Counted from the first letter of the stretch, positions 1 through 11,353 are shown. The stretch is 64,000 nucleotides of DNA from Branchiostoma floridae (GCF_000003815.2 NC_049988.1:2226785-2290784), one strand, 5' to 3'. Notes: a model not told the origin generated them from the sequence alone. Program-made: numbers and translations.

Positions 1-1200
1 TTATCGTGCATTTATTCCCTGGCGGGATTACTTCCTTAAGCAGGTGAAAGATAACCAGGGAAACCCGAGTGGAAAATAAATACTCTCAATGGGATGGTAC
101 AGCGTTAAAGCCATCTATACAATTCGACCCGCTCTCAAAAACCAATATGGTCTCATATTTCCAGTTGACGTGCAATATGTCAACGACGCGGAAGAAGCAA
201 ACATAGTGGAACTTGCTAACAAAGTTGTGCCAAAAGCCCATATAATTCTGCTTTACACCTTGGATGGGAACTTGTCGGTCGATGCATGTTGCTGTCGATC
301 ACATGTCAATAAAGGAAAGATAGGACAAAGCATGTCCTGAAAAGGAATAAATACAACACAATGCTGCTCGTGTTACCTACGACTGCCATAGTCGTGGAAA
401 ACGTACCAGACTGTAAGCCATTGCAATCGGTGTCTTGAAAACGGCCATGTATGCGACGAGTGAGTTGTCACTGGACACACAAGTATCTATCCGAGCATCA
501 GAGCGCCACACAGGTGGGAAAATGGTTTTTAGTTGTACCAGGTGTCATGGTAATAATGTTGATTTTTAGTTATTAAATTTTAATCTCATTAAATTCTGTT
601 TGGTATTCGTTATATCGAAAAGTCTAATGTTCCCATACACAGCCCTCTAGGAAAACAACTAGAAAAAAACAACAAGAAGGGCCAAGTTGAGGGAGGCCTT
701 ATTGTGTCCAGCGAGAATGCTAGTACAAACAAAACTCGCGTCACAGGTGGTGAAAGTGACCTACATTATCAGTCAGTCATGAACCAAGTTTTCAGGATAC
801 ACAGCATCAACCTATTCCGCCTCCGTCAGGGCAAACATAGACAGAAAACTAGCTTTAGGTGTGCAACCAGATCAGATTTGTGATGACTTGAGAGACGGCA
901 TGAGTGACAGAGACAACCGTGATGAAGATGAACAGTTGCACAGATTAGTACAGATGAGTCTTGATCGTACAATACTGTATACTATAGCAGGGTGCTAGGA
1001 GTCTCTCGAGGTTCAGTTAGGTACGGTGTTAATGCCGTGACCTAGTTCCCAGGTAGACTGGCGCAGAGTCTAGCAAATGAACTGTTCACAGGGTGTACTT
1101 CATGGCAGTCACGGGAGGCTAGACCTCACAAATCTGGATGTTTCTCACACAGGTAGGTGGATTACAAGAAAGCAAATCAGATGTAAGGGCCAATTAGCAT
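1..1200. other. No recognisable gene
   Basis: Only short open segments are present. The longest starts at 89 on the plus strand (83 codons) and has no domain I recognise. No terminal repeat or promoter structure stands out. It may be the 3' part of an older transposon, since the next 4 kb are transposon debris, but nothing in the sequence proves that. Confidence 0.4.
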
Positions 1201-1423
1201 TGTAATCTCCCAACGCGTTATGTATATAGTAATACAAAAGAAGCACATGGAAGACGCCGAAATCATACAGCTGATTAATAAATACGATGATGGTACAATA
1301 CAGTTAACCATGCATTACAGAAGCTTTGCTGTGTCCTCACAGGCCGTTGTGAAGAACGTTGAGGCACCGAAAGGTTCTAACTTCACTTCATCTGTAATTA
1401 TATATTGGGCCCCGGGACGGCAG

Positions 1424-1775
1424 CAGTGGCGGGACACGACCCACCCACACCCCTCGGGCCAGGACCAGTGGCGGGATACGAGCAGCACCCGCCCCGCCCC
1501 TCGGGCCAGGACCAGTGGCGGGACACGAGCAGCATCCGCCCCACCCCTCGAGCCAGGACCAGTGGCGGGACACGAGCAGCACCCGCCCCACCCCTCGGGC
1601 CAGCTCCAGTGGCGGGACACGAGCAGCACCCGCCCCACCCCCCGGGCCAGGACCAGTGGCGGGACACGAGCAGCACCCGCCCCACCCCTCGGGCCAGGAC
1701 CAGTGGCGGGACACGAGCAGCACCCGCCCCACCCCTCGGGCCAGGACCAGTGGCGGGACACGAGCAGCACCTAGC
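1424..1775. repeat. 47-bp GC-rich minisatellite, 8 copies
   Basis: The motif CAGTGGCGGGACACGAGCAG recurs at 1424, 1466, 1513, 1560, 1607, 1654, 1701 and 1748. Spacing is 47 bases except the first interval of 42. The remainder of each unit is C-rich (CACCCGCCCCACCCCTCGGG). Since 47 is not a multiple of three, the same unit is read in all frames in turn, and the GC-rich unit contains no stop. This explains the overlapping long open frames on both strands between 1220 and 2034, which I do not regard as genes. Confidence 0.92.
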
Positions 1776-2983
1776 CGGGCCGGTGCGTGATGATGGCCGG
1801 CGCAGGTCAAGAAATCCGTCCGAAACGTACTCCCGTCGGCTTGTCATGTTTTTCAACTGCGAAGACGAGGAAGAAACCAAACGTCCTCCACGTGGCCGGA
1901 GCAGGGAGGACATTATCGTGACAGTGACAGCTAGAAAAAGTCGCAAGCGTCATACAAAAGAAGATGACGAAACAATGTTGCTATATGACTGCCTTTGTCA
2001 ATGGAGTGCTTTAGGTGTTTTTGTTTCTACTTGATGATGCACTAGAACTATACCCCTATGCTCTATTTGGTAAGGACATGATGACTAACTTGGAGGACAA
2101 ACTGAATTGCAGAAAAGTCCGAGAAAATCAACCCATAATGAAAATTCTTTCAAAAACATCCACTGAGATGGAATTTTATTAACAGCTTGACTGGAAAAAC
2201 GCGATATTTTTTTGTATTGATAAACAATCGAGAGAAGTTCAAAACCAGCTCTAATGCTAACTTCAATAACGACAAATCTGACGAACGAGGAGCAAGAGGT
2301 TTAAACGTCCACTTCAGATTCTGATCAGGAGCGACAGCGGCAACGAGACTGTCGACAAGAACAACTTGGCAGCCTTTATGAGCAACAAGACAGCCTACAA
2401 GAGCAATGAGAAAGCCGATGGCAGCGAGGCAGCTGAAAGAAGCAACGAGAAAGCCGACAAGAGCAAGACGGCCAACAGACAGACAGCTGACAGCACAACC
2501 AAGATAAGCCAGATGGTTATTATGACCTACGAGCAAGGTTGGTATGTTGGCAAGGACAAGGTAATTGCAATCGCTGAAGACAGCTGTAGAATTAAGTTTA
2601 AGAAGGAATGAGGTCGACATGTCTTCAAGTAGGACCTGTCTCGTCCGCTGTCCACCAACGAAAGATTTCTTTTTGCCTGTGCCGATGTGGTCTCAACATC
2701 AGTTCGCGGTAGACTATACAGGCTACAAAATTAAGGTAGAATTTACTTATTATACTCGACTCCATTGCAGTCTCCTGTGATATAAATGTGCTTGCAATCA
2801 AATGGCATTTCAAAATAGTCCTATGTTTCTCAATTTCTTTTGACGTGTTGCGTTTCTTGTATCTGTATACATGTATTTTAAATGAAGGATTAAACATGCC
2901 TAATGGTTTTTATTATTACTAATTGTACCTAACAGATCCCAGTAGAATAAGATCAGTAGCAAACTCATAACATTTATAACGTA
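1776..2983 (+). pseudogene. Decayed transposon-type ORF with a YExxWYVG segment
   Basis: Several short plus-strand segments read as degenerate protein with intervening stops and frame changes. At about 2525-2610 the reading MTYEQGWYVGKD is followed, after a frame change near 2610, by a segment reading RPLSTNERFLFACADVV and then RGRLYRL (about 2640-2735). This pattern of an aromatic-Trp-x-Val-Gly start and a later RG-Y-L end resembles a small domain I associate with proteins of invertebrate DNA transposons. A related segment occurs at 10030-10147. The stretch 2366-2500 is a low-complexity Lys/Glu/Ala/Ser run. Family assignment is weak. Confidence 0.3.
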
Positions 2984-3598
2984 TGACATTTGCCATTGCT
3001 CTCTTGTTAACCACTATCCATACAGTTGAGTCCACATGCCAGATCACAAAAAAGGAAGCCACACCATGTAGGCACTGTAGAAGAATTTGGACTTCAGTCA
3101 CAAGACGCCATCAGAATAAATCTATGAATGATGATGACGCACAGAATCAGGAAACTATTGACAGCAGGTTAGGAGAATGGAAGTTGCTGAAGAACTCTGC
3201 AGTTTCTATTGATCCAAACTTGGCAAGTGATGGAAGTCATCCTGATGATCACTTGACATCCCTTGGACTTATACGTGAGCCTCAAACACAGATGGCAGCT
3301 GTTAGTTCATGTCAGCTAATTCAGATGGTCACTGATGACGACATTGGTACAAAGATTTCCGAACCCCTGTCACTGTTATTCCCAGACCTATTCTGTGTTG
3401 GGAAGCCATTCTGTAATTTGATCAGAAACATTGGCAATACGGCTGAAAGCTGCAATGATGGATGTATGGCTCAACAATGAGAATATCTACGAAGAGTTTG
3501 CGCCCGAAGTGAACTTTCAGACTAATGCATTGCAGTACCTACGACGAGATGTAATCGTGCTGTCGCGGCATCAATGCCGTCCAAGGCCAAACCATTAA
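2983..3598 (+). pseudogene. Unrecognised open segment, probable transposon remnant
   Basis: A 165-codon plus-strand frame (2983-3480) reads as ordinary protein: a hydrophobic start, a Cys-x2-Cys/His-rich patch near residues 28-34, then acidic and Ser-rich sequence. Around 3440 the coherent reading moves to another frame (KAAMMDVWLNNENIYEEFAP) and continues to a stop at about 3595, so one frameshift appears to split the original ORF. I do not recognise a family. The setting, just upstream of a hAT transposase remnant and without splice sites, suggests a mobile-element gene rather than a host gene. Confidence 0.25.
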
Positions 3599-3599
3599 A

Positions 3600-4140
3600 T
3601 CATTTACTACTTCACATAACTTTATAGCACGTCAAGCATGTAATAGAATCTATAGAATAGAAGCATATAATAAAATCTATTTTATCTATTACAAATCGGA
3701 AAAAGGTTATGTCTTTGAACTGTGGGTAGTCCGAGGGGTGCACATCGCCTGACACCCTACTGGCCAACAACTGCCACAAACAGAAGGAGTTGACTACCTT
3801 AGTTGGACATTTGCTGCGGGGACACAGCCAGCAGACCAAGAGTCAACACAAGAAACGTGGGCCACCGATTGACTAAGTCAGGCCTGGGAACGAAGGTAGT
3901 GAGTTGGAAGTAACCACACAGAATGCGATACGCATCTAAAGCCGAAATGCTGCGCACTTCACAGTAAACTGTGCGAAACGACTGTTCAACGGCCCAGAGC
4001 TAGTCAGTCGAAATATCAGGAGCAAACAAAACAAACTGGCACTTAACCAAGACAAGATCCGAAAAATCCAGCAGTGTGAAGATGACAACTATGGAGTAGG
4101 CGCATCTGACATGAACAGTGGATCCAGTGTATAATTCGTA
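3600..4140. other. No gene recognised
   Basis: An AT-rich start (3600-3700) is followed by sequence with only short open segments on either strand. It may be the decayed upstream part of the hAT transposase that follows, but I cannot align it to any hAT domain. Confidence 0.3.
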
Positions 4141-4149
4141 TCGACAGCT

Positions 4150-4564
4150 CAAGGGACGTCTGTCTCGAGGACGCAGTTGCCCAGTACGACGCCGACCTGC
4201 CATCGCCGGAGTTGTTTCCGATGGAACTTAACAGGTGGAAAAACCACTTGTCCGACCCGCCACGCCAGAGGTGCGACCGGCCTCTCCCGCAGAGGCGGTC
4301 AAGCGCTGTGATGTCACAATGTCTCCGAATGTCGGCGTTCTGTTGAAAATCGCCTGTACTCTACCAGTAACATCGTGCGAGTGTGAGAGAAGTTTCAGTG
4401 CCCTACGATGGTTGAACAACTACATGCGGGCTTCGATGGGAAAGATGCGGCTGTCCAACCTGGCACTTATCCATATCCACTACCACACTGACATAGATCT
4501 AGACAAAGTAGTTGATTGTTTTGCTCTACTAAAGACGATTAGCTATAGCTTAAGAATAGCTTAA
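4150..4564 (+). pseudogene. hAT-family transposase, C-terminal dimerisation fragment
   Basis: The plus-strand reading contains the hallmark of the hAT C-terminal dimerisation domain. A Pro-rich lead-in (DLPSPELFPMELNRWK, about 4191-4240) is followed by LLKIACTLPVTSCECERSFS, LRWLNNYMRASMGKMRLSNL and IHIHYHTDIDLDKVV, ending at a stop at 4562-4564. The closest style is the TTF-zinc-finger/THAP12-like subgroup. The lead-in and the main block are in different frames, with a frameshift near 4240-4290. The N-terminal zinc finger and the catalytic core are absent. In an intact element this domain pairs transposase subunits. This copy cannot be functional. Confidence 0.85.
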
Positions 4565-4624
4565 GAATATTACGTTAAGAGTTACACTGTTAGTGTTATT
4601 TTATCAGGCTGTATAAGGTGATAG

Positions 4625-4755
4625 GTTAAGAATATCAAGTTAAGACTGTTAACTGAGGCAGTTACGTGTCAGTTTAAGAATGTCAAATTAGACTGTTAAC
4701 TGAGGCAGTTACGTGTCAGTTTAAGAATGTCAAGTTAAGACTGTTAACTGAGGCA
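4625..4755. repeat. Tandem repeat of 47-48 bp, about 2.7 copies
   Basis: The phrase GACTGTTAACTGAGGCA begins at 4644, 4691 and 4739. The intervening GTTACGTGTCAGTTTAAGAA is repeated twice with one or two changes. It lies just 3' of the hAT fragment and is cut short by the scaffold gap 80 bases later. Confidence 0.85.
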
Positions 4756-4836
4756 CCAACATCGAATATCCAAGGTGGACTGCCCGCTCTCCTCCAACAA
4801 AATGGACTTCACCCACTCCTCCAGGTGGGTCTCCAA

Positions 4837-5296
4837 NNNNNNNNNNNNNNNNNNNNNNNNNNNNNNNNNNNNNNNNNNNNNNNNNNNNNNNNNNNNNNNN
4901 NNNNNNNNNNNNNNNNNNNNNNNNNNNNNNNNNNNNNNNNNNNNNNNNNNNNNNNNNNNNNNNNNNNNNNNNNNNNNNNNNNNNNNNNNNNNNNNNNNNN
5001 NNNNNNNNNNNNNNNNNNNNNNNNNNNNNNNNNNNNNNNNNNNNNNNNNNNNNNNNNNNNNNNNNNNNNNNNNNNNNNNNNNNNNNNNNNNNNNNNNNNN
5101 NNNNNNNNNNNNNNNNNNNNNNNNNNNNNNNNNNNNNNNNNNNNNNNNNNNNNNNNNNNNNNNNNNNNNNNNNNNNNNNNNNNNNNNNNNNNNNNNNNNN
5201 NNNNNNNNNNNNNNNNNNNNNNNNNNNNNNNNNNNNNNNNNNNNNNNNNNNNNNNNNNNNNNNNNNNNNNNNNNNNNNNNNNNNNNNNNNNNNNNN
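4837..5296. other. Assembly gap (460 N)
   Basis: A run of 460 undetermined bases. Open frames reported across it are artefacts of N. Confidence 0.99.
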
Positions 5297-6860
5297 CATC
5301 CTGGTACATCATTCGCCAAAAGACAGCACTCCAGCCCAGTCTCATTACACTGATTTGTTATGGAAAACTTTTAAACCCTAATTGCAAGTTGGATACAACT
5401 TCTGTGTACAGTAACTTTGTTCTAGTATACATGTATGTATACTGATGTATATTAACTGACCTATAATCACCTAATGTTCGAAGTGCTTGTAGGAGCTACT
5501 GGTACTGCCATTTAAAGTGATAGACTGGCCTTATGAGGAGGTTACTGATGACGCACTGGAATGAGAAGATTTAAAGACTTTTTTCCCTTTCTAAAGTTCA
5601 CCTAATAGTATTAAACAAACGCTGATCACTGTTATATATCAATTATTTTCCTATACGGGTGCGACCGTATTCAGCAACATAAAATGCATTGATATAGAAA
5701 CGCGATAAGGCAATTATGTCGTCATGTATTCATGTTTTGTAATGGCAAATGACTTTCAACTATATAAGAAAGAAATAGTCAATGATTGGTAGGAAGTCTT
5801 AACTTCATGGCTACTTGAATATATGGCCAGACAGGTTCAATAAGTCTTTGTTGTATTTTTTTCTGCTTAAGTTTAAATGAATAATGCCACATGTGCCAAG
5901 TTATTGATTATGTTTTGTATACCACAGTGGCCGAATATTGCGGCTCAACATTTAGCCCCATGATGATGCTACTGGCTCCATCTGGGCATCGGAGAATGAC
6001 ACCTCTGTTGTGGTTTGAAGGTATATGTAAAGATAAGATGCCATTTTGATGGAAACTGAATGCTGTGAATTAGTGTTGCTCGAATTCAGAATAGTGTTAA
6101 GGAGACATGTTTGTATCTGTATATGCAGCAATAACTACAGCAAAACTAGTGTCTCAACTGCCATTATATGCTACATGTAGCCAACAGTGGTGACGCAATA
6201 TTTGTAAATGGGTGTTTTTTTAACTTCTTCCATCTATTTACATTTTATAATATTATACCGTAATATCACCTAGTGAAAAAAAACGTTCAAATGATGGCCC
6301 ACATTGATCCATATAAGAAATAACTTTGCTTCGCATTCCAAGTGCCTTAGAAGTCTTGAATGGACTGGACACCGGCGTTGTGTACATGGAAGGGTTGCGG
6401 GCAAGGCGGTATGTACATGAAGCATATTCAAAACGACTTACAATTGAAATGATTTTTCCCTTTCTATAAATTTTGAGTATACAAATAACTATACATCGAA
6501 CAGTGGGAAAATTGATCTTGTGTATACTAATAATATACAATTGCAATTTGAAAATTGAGTGTTCGCGGTTGTTAATTTTGAGTTCGCGGTAGTACAATCC
6601 CAATAACAAAAAAGAACGTACAACACTGTAATGTCGTCACATTCTGTATTGGAAAACCAGCCGAATGTATGGACCCCCAATCGGAAACCCTTCACTGGTT
6701 AATCTGCAGGGTGCTACAAACGAACTCCGAAAACACTCCGCTTTTGACTTTTTTTTTTCATGGTCCTATCCATGAACTTTATTTACAAGTATACTCGGTA
6801 TTTATCAAATCATTAAAGGTATTAGCTCTCCCCATTTTTGTCTAGCTCTAGTTTCTGATA
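5297..6860. other. AT-rich stretch without recognisable gene
   Basis: About 1.5 kb of AT-rich sequence with no long frame. The best open segments (5300-5445 plus; 6253-6609 minus) show no domain. The region immediately precedes, on the plus strand, the 3' end of a minus-strand LINE fragment, so the part around 6700-6860 may be that element's 3' untranslated region. Confidence 0.4.
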
Positions 6861-6862
6861 AT

Positions 6863-7785
6863 TTACTTTCTGTAATAATGACATTTTTCAAGTTTCTGCA
6901 GAACAAGTATAAAACAATTTGTGTTACTAAAAAGTGCCTTATCTTTGTATAATACCCATGATTTTAATATGGTGTACAAGGCTATTGTTAATATATGATT
7001 ACCTGCTTTTGACATGTACGTTTCTTGGAAAACCAATAATACATGTTTCAAAGTTACTAATGTTGCTATTCATCTTTATCACATGTAGGAATCTCTCAAC
7101 TCTTTCCCAAAAGTTATCCAACCTGGTGCAACTAAAGAACATGTGTTCCTCGCTCTCTATTATCTTACAATGTTGCAAAGAGGGGAATCTATCATTTTCC
7201 ATTTATAAAGATTGTTGTTACATGGTAAAATTCTATGTAGTAATTTGTACATGAAACTTGAGAGTTTTCTTTCAGTTGTGAAGTTAATTGTTCTATCAAT
7301 CCAAGGAATTTGAAAAATTTGAGGATTTTTATGGAAGTTGGCTGCCCATGATTTTAAACTATTTGGGCTATTGATTTTATTAAGGATTAGTTTCTTGTAC
7401 AGAAACCTGCATGTGTAATATTTGTAATCAAATTCTTTTGTTGTTTGTTCCGTGGATTGATATTGTATGTTTTTCAGCGGTACTATCCAACTTTTGGGAA
7501 TTGCGTTTTTCACTTTGTACATTTCGACTAAACAATCTTTCTTATCACTCAATTTGTCGAGTATGTTATTCTCCTTTATACAATGATTTTCATCCAACAG
7601 GTCTCTTAAATATATAATTCCTGAATATATCAAATTCTTAAAATACAAAGTTGTGCTCCTTTTCTTGCTCCTATAATCAATGACATAACTGGATCCCCAA
7701 ATAATGTGATTTTTAACTTCCTCTGGAGTAAGTGGTTCAGGTACATTTCCCCCTGCAGCCTTGTGCCAGCTTAATATGACTTGAA
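6863..7785 (-). pseudogene. Non-LTR retrotransposon ORF2, C-terminal fragment (L1/Tx1-like)
   Basis: Read on the minus strand from about 7785, the sequence gives WHKAAGGNVPEPLTPEEV, then the frame 7648-7160 with LYFKNLIYSGIIYLRDLLDE near its start and KLSSFMYKLLHRILPCNNNL and YKWKMIDSPLC near its end. After a frameshift around 7165-7200 it continues with EEHMFFSCTRLDNFWERVE (7202-6999) and a tail rich in Ile, Tyr and Lys to 6863. The order linker, RILP-x-N-LYKW, Cys pair, then EH-FF-C-x-FW is the C-terminal Cys/His region after the reverse transcriptase in L1/Tx1-type ORF2. The endonuclease and catalytic core are missing, so the copy is 5'-truncated and inactive. Confidence 0.75.
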
Positions 7786-8548
7786 TGAAAATTATACTGC
7801 TAATACAAGCTCTTTATTCTACATAGAAACCAGACATTTCATACTGTTTTCCCCCTAGTACATATCTTTGCTTTCGATTCAACAATTTCCAATCAGGCTG
7901 ACCGAATATTTGGTCCTTAACACGTGTCATCCATTACAGGATTAGACGACATGTCCCATTTGTCGGCATCAAGTATGGGAGAGCAGGATTTCTCCTCAGT
8001 AAAAGTAAGTGATTTGGTATTGTTTATCAAGGAGATAAGAGCTGTTGCAAAACGGGTGATATATATATATATATATATATTCATTGTGCATCTGTGCATC
8101 TTATACCTATTTTCTTTTTTCTAAAACATTTGAGGTTTCCACTTACAGAAAAACACGTCCATTCGAATATTCATAACCCGGGCCGTGACAATAGCGGTCC
8201 GGACTGTCCATTCAAATGGTCCGGCAGCGATAAATAGAAGGACAAAAGGCATTGTCCGTGGATGCACCGCGACCTTTTGACCGTCTCTCAAACAAAAGAA
8301 TCGGGTCTTCCTCCTCGTCTTTAAGTTTTACTAGGACTTACAGAGCGTCAGAAATCAGGCTCGCTGCAGCAGAAACAGCATCTCTGTCTATCTCTCTATC
8401 TCGCGCTACACCCTCACCACGGAAAACATGGCTCAGGCCCAGCTGGACATGCGGAAGTCGTTTTCATAACACAGTATTACTCTTAGATTTACAAGACTCG
8501 TGTTTTTTTTACTATATATCTCAGAATCTGTTGTTCTTTAAATTCTAT

Positions 8549-8868
8549 ATAGAACTGGAACACGCGTCGCAGAGTTTTCTGCGCGAGGCCCTCAACCCGG
8601 GCGAGAAAATTCTGTACAGGCGGAGGGTGTGGGTCCAGTACCTACGGTCCCTATGGGAAAGATGTAAGTATCGTTAAGTTTTTTTTTGTTGTTTTATGTT
8701 TGTATGTGTGTATACTTGTATACTTATCCTCAAACTACATATCGTGAATTTACTCTTTTTGTCGTTTTTCTTTAGTCGAGACCTCACGTGCAGGGGCCAT
8801 GAGGCTGGAGCCTCTACGGCACCACCTAGATCCGTACGTGTCGGCATGGGCTGATGACCGGTACCACG
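8549..8868 (+). other. Two candidate coding exons of unknown gene
   Basis: Segment 8549-8662 follows an AG (TATATAG), reads through without stop (QSFLREALNPGEKILYRRRV, then WVQYLRSLWER) and ends at a consensus donor GTAAGT. Segment 8776-8868 follows TTTCTTTAG, joins in frame with it (phase 1) and reads AMRLEPLRHHLDPYVSAWAD up to a donor GTAACA. Splice signals and codon character are convincing for a gene or for an intron-bearing transposon gene, but I recognise no domain. The next downstream open segment joins in frame only if a weaker donor within CCGGTACC (about 8857) is used. This may indicate decay. Confidence 0.35.
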
Positions 8869-9067
8869 GTAACATGGCTTTCCTATGTACTTTTTTAAAA
8901 TTTATTTTCATATACAAAATATATGTAATCTTCTTTTTTCTTCAAACTGTTAACTGCTCTAGTACTACATTTTGTTGTTTTAAACTTTTTTGAAATTTAT
9001 CCACTTTCCTGTATCTGAATTTATTCCCTGCTGTATTCTGATATACAAATCCCCTATATTCATAAGC

Positions 9068-9700
9068 TCTTTTTCCTACAGCCAAGACGCAAGCGACCAT
9101 CAGGACAATGTGTCCGCACGCCTAAGGCAGTTTACAGACACATTGTTGACCATACTCATAAATACAGAACGAGAGTTATCCGAAAATGGCGAGTATACAA
9201 GAGAGGAGTTGTTCAGGGAAGCTGCGCGGCGGGCGATAGGCCAGGCCCCACTTATTGATTATGACATTTTTCAGGGGTATCAGAATCTTTTAATAACAGG
9301 ATATCAGACTGCACCTGCACCGCCACCAACATTCAACCTGCCTTCCTGCTCCCAGCTCAACAGGGAGACACTTTGTAACACACTGTCAGGCATGGGAGTA
9401 GAAACCGTAGACTTCTCCCATGGGGAAGAGATGACTGATCCGCAGCTCAGAACTGCAATTGATTCTACCGTCGCTTTTCTAACGAGCGCCCGTGAAATGA
9501 GCAGCAGTGAAATGAGCGCCAGTGAAGTGAGCGACGATGACAGCCCCCAAGAAAGCCAATATGAGGGCGACGAAGACTCGGAGAGTGGGCTTGGAAGTCA
9601 GGACCAGAGTGGTCCCCAAGACACCGAAGAAGTCGATGGCGATGACCAGGTGGGGGGCAGTGAAGGCCAAGTGGGGGCATTGAGAGCGGATCTGAACTGA
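9068..9700 (+). CDS. Candidate exon with acidic C-terminal tail, unknown protein
   Basis: An open plus-strand segment after an acceptor at about 9081 (TTTCCTACAG) runs to a TGA at 9698-9700. The first part reads as folded protein (LRQFTDTLLTILINTERELS, then YTREELFREAARRAIGQ). The last 70 residues are very acidic and Ser/Glu/Asp-rich (SEVSDDDSPQESQYEGDEDS), like the disordered tail of a nuclear protein. No catalytic motif is visible. The annotated frame opens with a Met at 8990, but translation more likely enters from the exons at 8549-8868. Host gene or transposon-borne gene cannot be separated from sequence alone. Confidence 0.3.
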   Translation, partial: SFSYSQDASDHQDNVSARLRQFTDTLLTILINTERELSENGEYTREELFREAARRAIGQAPLIDYDIFQGYQNLLITGYQTAPAPPPTFNLPSCSQLNRETLCNTLSGMGVETVDFSHGEEMTDPQLRTAIDSTVAFLTSAREMSSSEMSASEVSDDDSPQESQYEGDEDSESGLGSQDQSGPQDTEEVDGDDQVGGSEGQVGALRADLN

Positions 9701-9791
9701 TATTCAGCATTATATACAGCATCTTGATTTTCTTCATATGTCAGTCTGACAACTTCATTATAATACTATTCTAAATTGCATATTTTTGTAG

Positions 9792-9918
9792 ACTGCAAAA
9801 GGGCCTGTATGCAAAGGATGGCGGCGGATCTGTTCACCTTCGTGACATGGTCATATACCTGAATGACTTTGCAATAAAGCCCCAAGATGTTGGCAAGTTC
9901 ATAAGGGATGTCTTCAAG
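9792..9918 (+). other. Candidate internal exon
   Basis: Bounded by TTTTTGTAG and a donor CAAG|GTGGGA. One frame is fully open: GLYAKDGGGSVHLRDMVIYL then NDFAIKPQDVGKFIRDVFK. The composition looks like a real helical domain and the splice signals are good. It is not in continuity with the stop at 9700, so it would belong to an alternative transcript or to a different, broken gene. No family recognised. Confidence 0.3.
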
Positions 9919-10029
9919 GTGGGAACAGAGTATTGTAATGACATCGTCATCTGTCAGTGATGAGAAGGACAGAAGTGATAGTGGAGAGCAGCACAGTAAT
10001 GATAAAGAACCCACAGAGTCACCAGCAAA

Positions 10030-10147
10030 AAAGACGAGATTTGATAATCCCTTTGTTGTTAATAACTTTGTAGCTGGAGCCTATGAGGACACATGGTGTG
10101 TGGGTCGGGTAGACCTGATACACGATTCAGGTGAAGAAATTTTGTGA
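10030..10147 (+). pseudogene. Second YExxWxVG-type transposon domain fragment
   Basis: The reading NPFVVNNFVAGAYEDTWCVG followed by RVDLIHDSGEEIL ends at a stop at 10145-10147. It is preceded from about 9908 by a hydrophilic, Ser/Asp-rich segment. The aromatic-Glu-x2-Trp-x-Val-Gly core repeats that seen near 2525-2560, which suggests two remnants of one transposon-associated domain type in this window. The copy is cut off by a gypsy fragment 50 bases later. Confidence 0.35.
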
Positions 10148-10203
10148 GAATTTGCATACATGATGAACTTCATCGCCCATTTCATGTGTCAAATACTGTA
10201 TGG

Positions 10204-10385
10204 GCCCTGGGCATCACCTGTCGTACTGTTCCGTAAGAAAGATGGAGGGTAAAGATTTTGTGTAGACTATCGTAAGCTGAATGCCAGAACACGTAAGGAT
10301 GTATTCCCGTTACCGCATATTGAGGAATCTTTAGACGCACTGTCTATTTTCGACCCTGGATTTAGCTAGTGGATATTGGCAGGTG
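10204..10385 (+). pseudogene. Ty3/gypsy reverse transcriptase fragment
   Basis: Plus-strand translation gives ASPVVLFRKKDGG, an in-frame TAA at about 10250, then RFCVDYRKLNARTRKDVFPL and PHIEESLDAL. This is the classical start of a Ty3/gypsy reverse transcriptase (the KKDG-x-R-x-CVDYR-x-LN block). A frameshift near 10350 precedes a degenerate LDLASGYWQ-like segment. Only about 60 codons remain, no LTR, protease or integrase is visible nearby, and the internal stop makes it inactive. Its neighbour downstream is a piggyBac remnant, so this is a patch of nested debris. Confidence 0.85.
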
Positions 10386-10668
10386 TGAAAAAGGATGCTT
10401 ACCGTTTGGCCTAAGACAAAATCTGGTGATCGCCTACTCATCTTCAAATTAACATGGATCCAGCAAAGCGTAAAGGAAACTACTGCATGCGAGAAAATCC
10501 GTGCCAGGAGGATTACGGAACAATTCCGCACACTTCAGGCGGCCCTGTTTCCCTCCACGATGACCAGGATGAGTAGGGCGGCTATTTAAGACACTGCCAT
10601 CAACAAGTTGGCTGGGAAGACAGAAACGGCCACAGCCGCCAACACTACATCGACTGTCCAACTTGAAT

Positions 10669-11221
10669 ATGAGCAGGTCAGTAACATCTACATGCTAACA
10701 ACTACTGACAACTACTACTCTTCCCCACAGTTGTTCCTAGATCTGATCGATGCAGGCGCCAATGCCTGCGGAACAGTGCGAAACCGCAAGGGTCTTCCCT
10801 CAAGAGTTCAAGGATGCCAAGCTATCCACACCTGAAAGAGAGGTTTCGCATGGCTTACGGACCTATCCTTGCCCTGAAGTACAAAGACAAACGTGACGTG
10901 AAAATGCTGTCAACTACCCAAAGTGCAAAGATCGTTGGCACTGCCAAGCGTGACAGGGTGGGGATTATTAAACCGGAGTGTGTACACAACAACAGGTACA
11001 TGGGAGCGGTTGATTCGTCGGATCAGATGGTCTCGTATCTCAGCTTCCCTGACGCACCCTCAAATGGTGGAAGAAAGCGTTCTTTCATATATTCAGCTTG
11101 GCTATCCTCAATGCATACTTACTCTTTAAGTATCATTTCCAACTACAAATGCAAGCATCAAGATCATTCTCATGCTAAGTCAAAGCTGTTTTGCCATGTG
11201 TTTCACGGATTCTATGTTTAG
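10669..11221 (+). pseudogene. piggyBac-type transposase (DDE_Tnp_1_7) remnant
   Basis: Two blocks of a piggyBac transposase catalytic domain are readable. Block one (about 10680-10800) contains TDNYYSSPQLFLDLIDAGAN and ACGTVRNRKGLPS, in which the Asp of the DN-Y-SS motif is a catalytic position. After a frameshift near 10830, block two (to the stop at 11219-11221) contains ALKYKDKRDVKMLSTTQSA, then NRYMGAVDSSDQM, in which the MG-x-VD-x-x-DQ motif holds the third catalytic Asp, then RKRSFIYSAWL. The N-terminal half, the C-terminal Cys-rich finger and TTAA-flanked ends are not recognised. The protein would excise and insert elements at TTAA. This copy is dead. Confidence 0.85.
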
Positions 11222-11353
11222 TTACCGCTGTTATTTTTGTTACCGCTGCTTTATCGTGTATGACTGTCGAAACTGTTTTGCCAAAACTAATTTTTTCGAT
11301 GACGACCCGTGCGCTCAGTTTAATAAATGTTCGTCTTATTTGTTGTTCAATAG

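Noticed and set aside
1220-2034. Several long open frames on both strands
   Set aside because: They coincide with the stop-free 47-bp minisatellite; frames change with every unit and no splice or domain evidence supports a gene.
4730-5445. Open frames of about 190-206 codons
   Set aside because: They consist almost entirely of N from the 460-base gap.
8058-8082. TA-dinucleotide run as a promoter TATA element
   Set aside because: It is a simple microsatellite; similar runs occur at 16168 and 16818 without adjacent genes.
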